Source: Rhodoferax fermentans
GTDB lineage: Bacteria > Pseudomonadota > Gammaproteobacteria > Burkholderiales > Burkholderiaceae_C
Direction: 5' to 3'
Assembly (NCBI RefSeq): GCF_002017865.1
Contig: NZ_MTJN01000002.1
Location: 62,001-126,000 of the forward strand
Length of the DNA: 64,000 nt
Shown here one piece after another: positions 8,768 through 15,949 of the stretch. The position numbers were made by a program, and so were the translations under genes. Every line of letters begins with the position of its first letter. Within the stretch, counting starts at the first letter, position 1. Below the pieces are notes generated by a model. The model saw only the letters and a program-made list of their open reading frames with translations, searched no databases and was not told the origin of the DNA.

Positions 8768-9441
8768 TCTGGATTCTCCAAAACATAGCCCATTCCGCGA
8801 ATTGTGCGTATGAGCTTGGGTTCGAAATCGTCATCTACCTTGGCGCGCAAACGTCGCATTGCAACTTCGATCACATTGGTGTCAGAGTCAAAATTCATAT
8901 CCCACACTTGAGAGGCAATCAACGAGCGCGGCAACACCTCGCCCTGGCGGCGTAAAAGCAATTCAAGTAGTGCGAACTCTTTGGCTGTAAGGTCAATGCG
9001 CTTTCCAGCACGGGTAACCCGACGACGCATCAAATCAAGATGCAAATTGGATGCCTCCAAATAGTCCGCGGCAGAAACCTTGGATCCTCTGCGCAAAAGG
9101 GTTCGAACACGGGCTAGCAGTTCTGAGAACGCAAACGGTTTGACCAAATAGTCATCGGCTCCGAGCTCTAGGCCCTTCACTCGATCATCAACATGATCGC
9201 GGGCAGTCAAAAACAGCACTGGAATGTCCTTGCCTGAGCGTCGAATGCCTGCCAACACCCCCCATCCATCTATGCCCGGCAGCATCACATCCAGTATGAC
9301 CAAGTCGTAATCTTCAGTGAGTGCGCTGTGTAAACCGTCTGTCCCGTTGCGCAACAGATCTGTGACAAACCCCGCTTCAAGCAAACCTTGTTTGAGGTAA
9401 TCCCCGGTCTTTTGCTCATCTTCAACTATTAAGATTTTCAT
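8758..9441 (-). CDS. cusR: Copper response regulator (CusR/CopR, OmpR family)
   Basis: 227 residues. The receiver domain has acidic residues EDE (7-9), phospho-acceptor Asp in [10 protein letters not shown] (about 51) and Lys in YLVKPF (about 101). A C-terminal OmpR-type winged helix (about 130-222) ends with [13 protein letters not shown]. It has the usual length for heavy-metal response regulators. GAAGGGA precedes the ATG. It is the obvious candidate to bind the 15-bp boxes found at six promoters in this island, including the one at 9518 in its own upstream region. Confidence 0.94.
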   Translation of the reverse strand: MKILIVEDEQKTGDYLKQGLLEAGFVTDLLRNGTDGLHSALTEDYDLVILDVMLPGIDGWGVLAGIRRSGKDIPVLFLTARDHVDDRVKGLELGADDYLVKPFAFSELLARVRTLLRRGSKVSAADYLEASNLHLDLMRRRVTRAGKRIDLTAKEFALLELLLRRQGEVLPRSLIASQVWDMNFDSDTNVIEVAMRRLRAKVDDDFEPKLIRTIRGMGYVLENPDCA

Positions 9442-9517
9442 GGCGTCCCTTCAATGTTTTCTAATCTGGTGCCATTTTCGATTGCAACAGTCCCGTAGAT
9501 GTACAGATAACAAGAAT

Positions 9518-9561
9518 GTAATATTCGGCTCATCGAACTGTTAGGTGGCAACGGTCACACT
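9518..9561 (+). promoter_or_regulatory. CopR-type box and -10 upstream of copG
   Basis: Box GTAATATTCGGCTCA at 9518-9532, then exactly 23 bp, then hexamer CACACT at 9556-9561. It lies about 70 bp before the CopG-like gene and on the other side faces cusR. The same box and spacing occur at 13703-13746, 15061-15104, 19001-19044, 26291-26334 and 26685-26728. Confidence 0.65.
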
Positions 9562-9602
9562 TCATCTTTTACTCATTGCATGTTGATGTGAAAGGAAATG
9601 GT

Positions 9603-10079
9603 TTGACTAAAAATTCAAATGTGAACCGGCGGGAAATGGTCATTGGCGTTCTTGTGTTGCCTTGGGTGGCAGTACAAGCGGCACCTTCGCGTGAGTTGAT
9701 CGAGGTGTGGAAAACGCCAACCTGTGGTTGCTGTAAGGATTGGATTTCGCACTTGGAAAAAGAAGGTTTTGATGTCAAGACCTACATGGTGAGCGAGTCA
9801 GCCAAAACTGCCCAGCGAAGCAAGATCGGCATGCCAGAAAAATTGGGCTCCTGTCATACAGCGCTCGTTAAGGGCTATGTCCTTGAGGGCCATGTGCCAG
9901 GACGCGACATCCGTCGCTTGTTAATCGAGCGACCGCGTGCAGTTGGATTGGCGGTTCCGGGTATGCCGGTTGGCTCACCTGGTATGGACGGCCCTGAATA
10001 CGGGGGCCGTAAAGATCCTTACAACGTTCTGTTGGTTCAGCGCGATGGATCTTCCTCTGTCTTTCATGCCTATTCATGA
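9603..10079 (+). CDS. copG: CopG-like DUF411 periplasmic copper protein
   Basis: About 158 residues from TTG 9603, chosen because AAAGGA lies 6 nt upstream; upstream in-frame GTG and TTG codons lack a site. The N-terminus NRREMVIGVLVLPW, cut around VQAA, looks like an export signal and possibly a Tat one. The DUF411 core follows: TCGCCKDWISHL supplies the CxCC motif, with GSCHTALVKGYVLEGHVPG later giving Cys/His copper ligands, and PGMPVGSPGMDG near the end. CopG proteins are periplasmic Cu redox proteins of copper-resistance loci. It is divergent from cusRS and preceded by a CopR-type box. Confidence 0.88.
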   Translation: MTKNSNVNRREMVIGVLVLPWVAVQAAPSRELIEVWKTPTCGCCKDWISHLEKEGFDVKTYMVSESAKTAQRSKIGMPEKLGSCHTALVKGYVLEGHVPGRDIRRLLIERPRAVGLAVPGMPVGSPGMDGPEYGGRKDPYNVLLVQRDGSSSVFHAYS

Positions 10080-10200
10080 GCACAAGTCGCGCGCAACAGC
10101 AACGGTTCCCCCTATTTTGGTCAATTGTGCTTCGAGCTCGGGAGTGATACATGAAGCCCAATGCGCCAGGTATCCGCACTGGGCGATTGCATCATGTCAG

Positions 10201-10542
10201 TTACTTGATTGGCTGTAGCTCTGTGACGATCATCTGGCCATTTTCGTGAAGAACCATGAAGCGCACCTTGTCTCCAGCCTTTACCATGTCGAGCATGGAC
10301 TTGTCTCTGGCCACAAAAACCATGGTCATTGGAGGCATCTCAAGGTGTTTAATCTCGCCATGTTTGATAGTGAGTTTTCCCGTTTCTTTGTCGATTTTTC
10401 GAACTTCCCCGTCTGTCAAGCTAGGCTTTGCAGACATATCCATTGTGTTGTGGTCTGGGGACGTCTGGGCAAAAACTGAGCCAAAAAATAGGGACGGCAG
10501 GGTTATGGCTATTGCAGCCAGCAAAGGTTTCGTTTGTTTCAT
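10201..10542 (-). CDS. cusF: CusF-type periplasmic copper-binding protein
   Basis: 113 residues from ATG 10542, with AGGAAA 7 nt upstream. The signal peptide is about residues 1-25 (ending SVFAQ). The CusF beta-barrel follows, with KHGEIKHLEMPPMTMVF. The His and the two Met of MTM match CusF Cu(I) ligands, but the Trp that caps copper in E. coli CusF (NWPAMTM) is Met here (EMPPMTM). It is the last gene of the tolC-oxidase-cupredoxin-cusF operon, 50 bp after the cupredoxin gene. Confidence 0.85.
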   Translation of the reverse strand: MKQTKPLLAAIAITLPSLFFGSVFAQTSPDHNTMDMSAKPSLTDGEVRKIDKETGKLTIKHGEIKHLEMPPMTMVFVARDKSMLDMVKAGDKVRFMVLHENGQMIVTELQPIK

Positions 10543-10592
10543 GAAGTATTTCCTGAAAAGGTAATAGTCAAAAGACCGATAGCGAGTTGACC

Positions 10593-11084
10593 TTACTTGG
10601 CGGCTACGATGACGCGGCCTTTCATACCTGCCTCGAAGTGCCCTGGGTGCAGACACGCAAAATTGATGGTGTCCGCCTTTGTGAATTGCCATATCACATC
10701 TCCCTGCTTGCCCGGTGCCAGACTGATCTTGTTCGGCTCGTCGTGTTCCATATCGGGAAACTTCTTCATGACCTCGTAGTGTTCCAGCAGTTCCTTTTCT
10801 GTTCCCAGGCTGAATTCATGTTTGACGCCATCGGTGTTTTTTAAGACAAAGCGGATCGTTTCCCCCTTTTTGACCCGAATTTCAGAGGGTTTGAAGCGCA
10901 TGCCGTTCATCATCTCCATTTCGATCGTACGGTTGACTTTGGAAGCGACTCCGGGTTTTCCAGTGGGCGAATCACCATGTCCTCCAGCGTGAGATCCCGA
11001 GGCCAATGCGGCAGAAGATGCTGCAAGCAATGCGATGGAAACCAGTGTGGAAGACTTCGACAGGAGGAGTTTTGCAAATTTCAT
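10593..11084 (-). CDS. Periplasmic cupredoxin
   Basis: 163 residues. Signal peptide of about 28 residues (ends ALASG), then a His/Gly-rich stretch (SHAGGHGDS) and a plastocyanin/azurin-like fold. Type-1 copper ligands are visible: His in VKHEFSL and the C-terminal CLHPGHFEAGMKG loop (Cys, His, Met). Related proteins in copper islands (CopI-like) are induced by copper and protect periplasmic enzymes. It follows the multicopper oxidase by 73 bp on the same strand. Confidence 0.86.
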   Translation of the reverse strand: MKFAKLLLSKSSTLVSIALLAASSAALASGSHAGGHGDSPTGKPGVASKVNRTIEMEMMNGMRFKPSEIRVKKGETIRFVLKNTDGVKHEFSLGTEKELLEHYEVMKKFPDMEHDEPNKISLAPGKQGDVIWQFTKADTINFACLHPGHFEAGMKGRVIVAAK

Positions 11085-11157
11085 GTTTACTTATTTAATG
11101 GAGGGTTGATAACGCTGAAAAAATTGAGCGACAAATGGCTTTGGCGGTGTTTTACAG

Positions 11158-12543
11158 TTAGTGCGACACTCCTTTACCACTGGGCTTGATGGCGCTTGCA
11201 GCAGCAGGCGCAGTCTCGGTACTGCCAGTTGGGCGTGCGGTCTGTGGTGTGGTGCCATTCCACTCGTAAGCCACGGTGCCGGCTGGAAACTTGTATGGTC
11301 CGGGGTCGCTGTAGTCCCCCTGCTTCTGGTCTTTGCGCACCTTGAACACCGTGAACATGCCGCCCATTTCCAATGGGCCAAACTGGCCTGTGCCGGTCAT
11401 CATGGGAGCCGTGTTGTCGGGGATGGGCATCTGCATTTCGCCCATGTCGGCCATGCCGCGCTCGCCCATCAGCATGTAGTCAGGTACCACTTTCTGGATC
11501 TTTCCGACCAGTCCGCGGTGATCCACACCGATCATCGTTGGTACGGCGTGCCCCATGGCGTTCATGGTGTGGTGGCTTTTATGGCAGTGCATGGCCCAGT
11601 CGCCTTCTTCGTCAGCAATCAGTTCAATCTGGCGCATCTGCCCCACCGCCACATCCGTGGTGACCTCATACCAGCGTGTGCTGGGCGGTGTCGGACCACC
11701 GTCTGTCCCAGTGACCAGAAATTCATGGCCATGCAGATGAATCGGATGGTTGGTCATGGTGAGGTTACCGACCCGGATGCGAACACGGTCATTCAGCCGC
11801 ACGTTCAAGGTATCGATCGCCGGAAAGACACGGCTGTTCCAGCACCAGATGTTGAAGTCCGTCATGGTGTTGATCTTGGGCGTTTTGCTGCCAGGTTCTA
11901 TGTCAAAGGCGTTGAGTAAAAAGCAGAAATCCCGGTTCACCTCGCTGATGTACGGGTGTTTGGCCTTCGGGTGCGTCACCCACATGCCCATCATGCCCAT
12001 AGCCATTTGCACCATCTCATCCGCGTGGGGGTGGTACATGAAGGTGCCTGGCCTACGCGCCTCGAACTCGTAGACAAAGGTCTTGCCCATAGGAATGGCG
12101 CGCTGGGTCAACCCGCCGACACCGTCCATGCCGTTGGGCAAGCGCTGGCCATGCCAGTGGATGGTGGTGTGCTCGGGCAATTTGTTGGTGACAAAAATGC
12201 GCACGCTGTCACCTTCCACCACCTCGATGGTGGGACCCGGACTTTGACCGTTGTAGCCCCACATGTTGACCTTGAACCCTGGGGATACTTCTCGTACCAC
12301 CGGTTCAGCCACCAAGTGAAACTCCTTGACCCCGCTGTTCATGCGCCAGGGTAAGGTCCAGCCGTTTAGGGTGACAACCGGGTTATAGGGTCTTCCCGTG
12401 GTAGGGATCAACGGGGGTGCCGTTGCCACCGAAGTCTGGATGACCGGCTCAGGCAAGCCAGCCAGCGCCGAACGCGCCACAGCCAAGCCAGCCACCGATG
12501 CGGCAGCCCCTGCAAAAAATTGTCGACGTGAATTGAGATGCAT
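11158..12543 (-). CDS. Multicopper oxidase (CopA/CueO-like), Tat-exported
   Basis: 461 residues from ATG 12543 (AAGGA 9 nt upstream); an ATG 9 bp earlier is an alternative. The Tat signal is NSRRQFFAG at the N-terminus. The four copper motifs are in order: TTIHWHGQRLPNG, MYHPHADEM, NHPIHLHGHEF and the C-terminal HCHKSHHTMNAM, giving T1 Cys, His and Met and the T2/T3 His clusters. It is shorter than CopA/PcoA (about 600 aa) and lacks their long Met-rich insert, although a Met-rich segment follows the last copper motif (MGERGMADMGEMQMPIP). Expected to oxidise Cu(I) in the periplasm. Second gene of the operon. Confidence 0.9.
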   Translation of the reverse strand: MHLNSRRQFFAGAAASVAGLAVARSALAGLPEPVIQTSVATAPPLIPTTGRPYNPVVTLNGWTLPWRMNSGVKEFHLVAEPVVREVSPGFKVNMWGYNGQSPGPTIEVVEGDSVRIFVTNKLPEHTTIHWHGQRLPNGMDGVGGLTQRAIPMGKTFVYEFEARRPGTFMYHPHADEMVQMAMGMMGMWVTHPKAKHPYISEVNRDFCFLLNAFDIEPGSKTPKINTMTDFNIWCWNSRVFPAIDTLNVRLNDRVRIRVGNLTMTNHPIHLHGHEFLVTGTDGGPTPPSTRWYEVTTDVAVGQMRQIELIADEEGDWAMHCHKSHHTMNAMGHAVPTMIGVDHRGLVGKIQKVVPDYMLMGERGMADMGEMQMPIPDNTAPMMTGTGQFGPLEMGGMFTVFKVRKDQKQGDYSDPGPYKFPAGTVAYEWNGTTPQTARPTGSTETAPAAASAIKPSGKGVSH

Positions 12544-12558
12544 GTTCTTCATTCCTTA

Positions 12559-13665
12559 TTAGTGCGCAGCTGGTGTGGCAGTTTCACCACCACCGCCCAG
12601 AGATACAAAGCTTTCTGGTTCACCGCCATGCAACACCCATTGCAAGTCGGCCTCGGCGATCCAGAAGTCGCGCTGCGCACCGATGGCATCAATCACGGCC
12701 TGTGATTGATTACGGGATTCACCCAGCAAATCCCAAACGCTGCTCAACATGCCGTTGTAGTGCAGGAGAGTTTCCTCGCTGATGAATTCGCGCGTCTTAA
12801 GCAACTCATCCCGCGTGCCTTTGACCAATGCGTGGCTGGCCTGGTATGCGGCCAACGCCAAATCGACGTTGGATTGGTTACGTATGCCTTCAGCAACCGG
12901 CAATTGCGCTTGTATCTCCTTTACTTTTTTCTGCCATTCATCGCGTGGCACCAGTTGTGGGGGCACATCTGGCAGGGAATTGGGTAGCGTCACATGCGTG
13001 TATTGGCCACTTAAACCCAGTAGCTTTATCAAACCAGCCTGAGCCTGGTCCGCTGTGTATTGGGCGCGTACCAGATTCATTTTGGCGGTTGACTGGGCCA
13101 GTTGCATCTGAGTCTGTTGCAGCTTGCTCCAATTGCCCACGTTGACCATGCGCCTGCCCAATTCATTTGCAGCTTCGGTAGCATCCAGGGCTGCACGGTA
13201 CTGCGCCAGAGCTTGACGTGTGGCAACCGCTTGCAACCAGGCTTTTCGCCCTTGTACGGCCACCTCCAGCACCTCGTCCATACCGTCCACTTTGCGCTGC
13301 AGGCTGGGGTCAACTTCAGTCCAGCGGCCCGTCACGATAAGTGCCACAGTGGCCGTGTCAAGACGAGTCAACGACCGAGCCAAATCGCGGTGAGCTCGCC
13401 AAGCCTGACGAGTAAGATCTTCTATCGTTAGCAGCTTGAGCCCATTGGCGACCTGCCCTTGTGTTGTCGAGGGCGACTCATTGGCTTGTTCCCATTTGAG
13501 TACATCTGCATGGCCTCGCTTGAGTTGCCCCACCGCATCGTTTGCACTTCGCCAGTCTGTGCCCGAGTCGGGAGCAGTCGTCTGTGCTGACAATGTCAAT
13601 GGAATCGACACGAAACCCAAAACCATAACCGGCCACACATGTTTTATTTTAAGTTTGAGAGTCAC
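12559..13665 (-). CDS. TolC-family outer-membrane protein
   Basis: 368 residues from GTG 13665, with AAGGA 9 nt upstream. Signal peptide ends about residue 28 (TLSAQT). The rest is long alpha-helical heptad sequence rich in Ala, Gln and Leu with the internal duplication typical of TolC/CzcC outer-membrane efflux proteins, though about 60 residues shorter than most. It is the first gene of the operon with the oxidase, cupredoxin and CusF, where CopB would be in classical cop operons, so it may give the periplasmic copper proteins an outer-membrane partner. A CopR-type box lies about 70 bp upstream. Confidence 0.8.
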   Translation of the reverse strand: MTLKLKIKHVWPVMVLGFVSIPLTLSAQTTAPDSGTDWRSANDAVGQLKRGHADVLKWEQANESPSTTQGQVANGLKLLTIEDLTRQAWRAHRDLARSLTRLDTATVALIVTGRWTEVDPSLQRKVDGMDEVLEVAVQGRKAWLQAVATRQALAQYRAALDATEAANELGRRMVNVGNWSKLQQTQMQLAQSTAKMNLVRAQYTADQAQAGLIKLLGLSGQYTHVTLPNSLPDVPPQLVPRDEWQKKVKEIQAQLPVAEGIRNQSNVDLALAAYQASHALVKGTRDELLKTREFISEETLLHYNGMLSSVWDLLGESRNQSQAVIDAIGAQRDFWIAEADLQWVLHGGEPESFVSLGGGGETATPAAH

Positions 13666-13702
13666 TATTTCACTTCCTTTTGATGTGGATCAAATAGGTT
13701 TT

Positions 13703-13746
13703 ATTGTGCGGGCTAATGGATGTCATTTGAATGTCTTGAAAATTAC
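13703..13746 (-). promoter_or_regulatory. CopR-type box and -10 for the tolC-oxidase-cupredoxin-cusF operon
   Basis: On the minus strand GTAATTTTCAAGACA at 13746-13732, then 23 bp, then CACAAT at 13708-13703, 38 bp before the GTG. Upstream the box extends into the palindrome ATTAC-N6-GTAAT (13757-13742), the clearest dyad among the six sites. Confidence 0.65.
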
Positions 13747-13757
13747 ATAGTCGTAAT

Positions 13758-14176
13758 GTTCATCAGTGATGTGTTAAATCCGACAATAGAAAACTCACTA
13801 AAAAGTGGCGTTGCTTGCACGCACCTGATCAGATCGGGCTGTCATTGAAGCTGTTGGCGTGGGTTGTGTCGGCGAATGCACTGAATGATGTGCAATCACG
13901 TCAAGTCGCTTTGAGGCTTCAACTTGCTGCTGACCGATTTGCATAACAGAAGTGACTGTCTGTAGTGCATTAGCTTCTCAGAAGTCCGGGGGGGGATCAA
14001 GACCGCGAGCTCTGATCACAAGTGCTTATTTCCGATGTCGGAAAAACCGGTATCGGTGATACCGTTGTTGTCAAACCGGACGACGTAGTCGAAACCGCGC
14101 CCAATCGAGCCAGCGTTTCCCACTTTGGGGTGTTTCATGGGTCTTTCGTCCCCCTATCGCGCCCTCATGGACGCAC
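13758..14176. other. Non-coding stretch between tolC promoter and IS remnant
   Basis: About 420 bp with no convincing gene. A minus-strand frame of about 40 codons near 14022-14143 and its plus-strand counterpart both read poorly as protein. A G-run (GGGGGG near 13990) and an imperfect dyad around 14040-14065 are visible. It is probably debris of insertion-sequence activity. Confidence 0.4.
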
Positions 14177-14565
14177 CTATGCCATCAACCACACTCGACT
14201 GAGATAGATGTTGGTCAGTGCCAGAGCAGTAAATACCCGTGTCGCATTCTTTTGCAATCCGCGGTATCGCACCTTGCCAAATCCCCACAGCCGCTTGACC
14301 ACAGCAAAGACATGCTCCACGCGTGAACGGATTTTTTGGATATGTTGCGGTTCTTGGCGCAAATCGCCTCAACGACAACCCCAGCGCGGCGACTGCGCTG
14401 ATTGGTGAAGTCTTTGGCCTTGGGTGCGGCACTGTGGATCAGCTCCTTCTGGCTGGCATAGGCACTGTCGCCATAGAGGCGTTGCTCGCAGCCATGCAAC
14501 AAATCTGGCAGTCGGTGTTTGCAATGAATCATGCAAATCACGGGCCAGGTTGGGACTAAATCAGC
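14177..14565 (-). pseudogene. IS5-family transposase remnant (frameshifted)
   Basis: Two minus-strand frames together match the C-terminal third of an IS5-type DDE transposase. The upstream frame carries LYGDSAYASQKELI and AKDFTNQRSRRAG; the downstream frame carries the terminal block SRVEHVFAVVKRLWGFGKVR followed by YRGLQKNATRVFTALALTNIYL. At least one frameshift separates them, and the N-terminal two thirds and any terminal inverted repeats are missing. This is a dead fragment marking a past insertion between the oxidase operon and copK. Confidence 0.82.
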
Positions 14566-14677
14566 ATTGCCTTAGTCAGAAAGACCGAATAAAGAATGCG
14601 GGTGGAGGTGCGACATCTTGTTCTAGGACGCTTTTGTGGCTTCCTGACGCTCCAAGATGTAGATTGCACCCCGAAAT

Positions 14678-14977
14678 TTACTTGCGGGTTTCCGATTTCT
14701 TTTGCGTGAAGAGTCTAGCAACTTCGTTACCAGACATGGAGATTGTTTTTCCGTCGCTGGTTTCCATTGATACGCCGTCCTTCATGTAAACGATTTTTCC
14801 TAATGAATCTTCCATGGACATCTTGCCGTCCTTGTAATGGTGCATCGTGGTCCCATCCTTGAGTTGCACGGACTGCACGATAGCGGCATCGCCTTTTGAA
14901 ACATCCGGACCTGCGGCAACTGCCGACAGTGCGGTAGCGACAAGACTCAAGGCGATCAGCGATTTGCGAATAGACAT
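14678..14977 (-). CDS. copK: CopK-family periplasmic copper protein (copy 1)
   Basis: 99 residues. Signal peptide of about 22 residues (ends SAVAAG). The mature part has the CopK pattern of short beta-strands with Met ligands: LKDGTTMHHYKDGKMSME, YMKDGVSMETSDGKT, MSGNEVARL. CopK of Cupriavidus metallidurans binds Cu(I) through such methionines and Cu(II) cooperatively. This copy is the most divergent of three and longer at the N-terminus of the mature protein. GGAG lies 8 nt before the ATG, the same leader end as the other copies. A CopR-type box is upstream at 15090-15104. Confidence 0.88.
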   Translation of the reverse strand: MSIRKSLIALSLVATALSAVAAGPDVSKGDAAIVQSVQLKDGTTMHHYKDGKMSMEDSLGKIVYMKDGVSMETSDGKTISMSGNEVARLFTQKKSETRK

Positions 14978-15060
14978 GATAAAACTCCATTTTGATGATT
15001 GCGGTGCCCTGTTGAGTTCATCAGTAGGGCTGGTGATGCAACTGCTGCATCACTGGGGTT

Positions 15061-15104
15061 AATGTAGAACTCGGGTACTGTCAGCAGCATGACCCAGAAA
15101 TTAC
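15061..15104 (-). promoter_or_regulatory. CopR-type box and -10 of copK copy 1
   Basis: Minus strand: GTAATTTCTGGGTCA at 15104-15090, 23 bp, TACATT at 15066-15061. The 83 nt between the -10 and the start codon contain a conserved block (15028-15060) and a hairpin with arms GCCCT/AGGGC, equivalent in position to a CCCCGA/TCGGGG hairpin at copies 2 and 3. Confidence 0.68.
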
Positions 15105-15184
15105 AGATATGTAGGATTTGGGTCACAAGCCGAATATCATGGAGTTTTCTTGCTGTCTTGCGTGATCGTGAAACGCGGGCAGAA

Positions 15185-15631
15185 TTAACAACACCCACCC
15201 GCCAGGTCATCCAAAATTGGGCAGTCAGGTCGTTCATTGTCTGGGCAATGTGTTAGCAGCGAAGCCAAGGTCCGTTGCATGGACTGCATGGCCTCAATGC
15301 GTACGGCCAAGTCCTCAACATGCTTTTGTGCAACGCGTTTGACACTGGCACTGGCACGCGTTCGGTTGCGCCACAATCCCACCAGTTCCGCAATCTCGAT
15401 CATGGAAAACCCAAGTTCCCGCCCGCGTTTGATGAACTGCAGAGTGCGCACATCTGCCTCGCCATATTGACGGTAACCGCTGTCTGTACGTGCCACTGGA
15501 GCCAGTAAACCCAGTCCTTCATAGTGCCTGATCATCTTGGCCGACACCTTGGAAAGACGCGCTGCGACACCAATTGTCACCGGCCAAACGGTGCCAACCA
15601 AGTCAGCAGTGACCTTTATGTCAGCTTTCAT
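15185..15631 (-). CDS. cueR: CueR, MerR-family Cu(I)-responsive activator
   Basis: 148 residues. The N-terminal MerR helix-turn-helix has VTIGVAARLSKVSAKMIRHY and YRQYGEADVRTLQFI. A dimerisation helix follows, then the metal loop HCPDNERPDCPIL, whose Cys-x7-Cys spacing matches CueR. The C-terminus ends GGCC. There is an N-terminal extension of about 16 residues compared with E. coli CueR. Its start overlaps the end of copZ by 4 bp (ATGA), so the two are one operon. It is expected to activate the two promoters at 15855-15885 and 15912-15942. Confidence 0.92.
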   Translation of the reverse strand: MKADIKVTADLVGTVWPVTIGVAARLSKVSAKMIRHYEGLGLLAPVARTDSGYRQYGEADVRTLQFIKRGRELGFSMIEIAELVGLWRNRTRASASVKRVAQKHVEDLAVRIEAMQSMQRTLASLLTHCPDNERPDCPILDDLAGGCC

Positions 15632-15825
15632 TGGACGACGATATAGCCTTCGTCCGTGATGGCCTTGGAAATCAGTTCAGGCGCACACGTGGAAACCACC
15701 TCCACCTTATTGAGGTGTCGATCAATCGTCACTTCGGCTTTTGGATCAATCCCTTTGACGGCACGAGCGACTGCTTTTTCACAATGGCCACATGTCATGC
15801 CCGTGACGGTGAAAGATTGGTTCAT
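15628..15825 (-). CDS. copZ: CopZ copper chaperone
   Basis: 65 residues, a single heavy-metal-associated (ferredoxin-like) domain: MNQSFTVTGMTCGHCEKAV, with the Cu(I)-binding MTCGHC. The start at ATG 15825 is supported by AGGAG 6 nt upstream. Cytosolic; delivers Cu(I) to CopA and CueR. It is first in the copZ-cueR operon and divergent from copA. Confidence 0.93.
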   Translation of the reverse strand: MNQSFTVTGMTCGHCEKAVARAVKGIDPKAEVTIDRHLNKVEVVSTCAPELISKAITDEGYIVVQ

Positions 15826-15854
15826 AAAAACTCCTTTTAAACATTGGAAAGCAT

Positions 15855-15885
15855 AGCTTGAAGCCTCCCACCATGGGAAGGTCAA
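15855..15885 (-). promoter_or_regulatory. CueR-type promoter of copZ-cueR
   Basis: Minus strand: -35 TTGACC at 15885-15880, 19-bp spacer, -10 CAAGCT at 15860-15855. The long 19-bp spacer holds the dyad ACCTTCCCATGGTGGGAGGC typical of MerR/CueR operators. It starts transcription just before copZ. Confidence 0.8.
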
Positions 15886-15911
15886 GGGTTAGAAGCATGG
15901 AATCTTTGTGC

Positions 15912-15942
15912 TTGACCTTGCCATGGTGTCAAGGATTACGCT
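15912..15942 (+). promoter_or_regulatory. CueR-type promoter of copA
   Basis: Plus strand: -35 TTGACC at 15912-15917, 19-bp spacer with dyad CCTTG-cCATGGtgt-CAAGG, -10 TACGCT at 15937-15942. Transcription would start at about 15949-15950, right at the likely copA start codon. Confidence 0.8.
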
Positions 15943-15949
15943 TGCCGGC

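Noticed and set aside
15908..15949. Upstream GTG start giving a 757-aa CopA
   Set aside because: This segment is a CueR-type promoter with well-placed -35 and -10, so it is unlikely to be translated.
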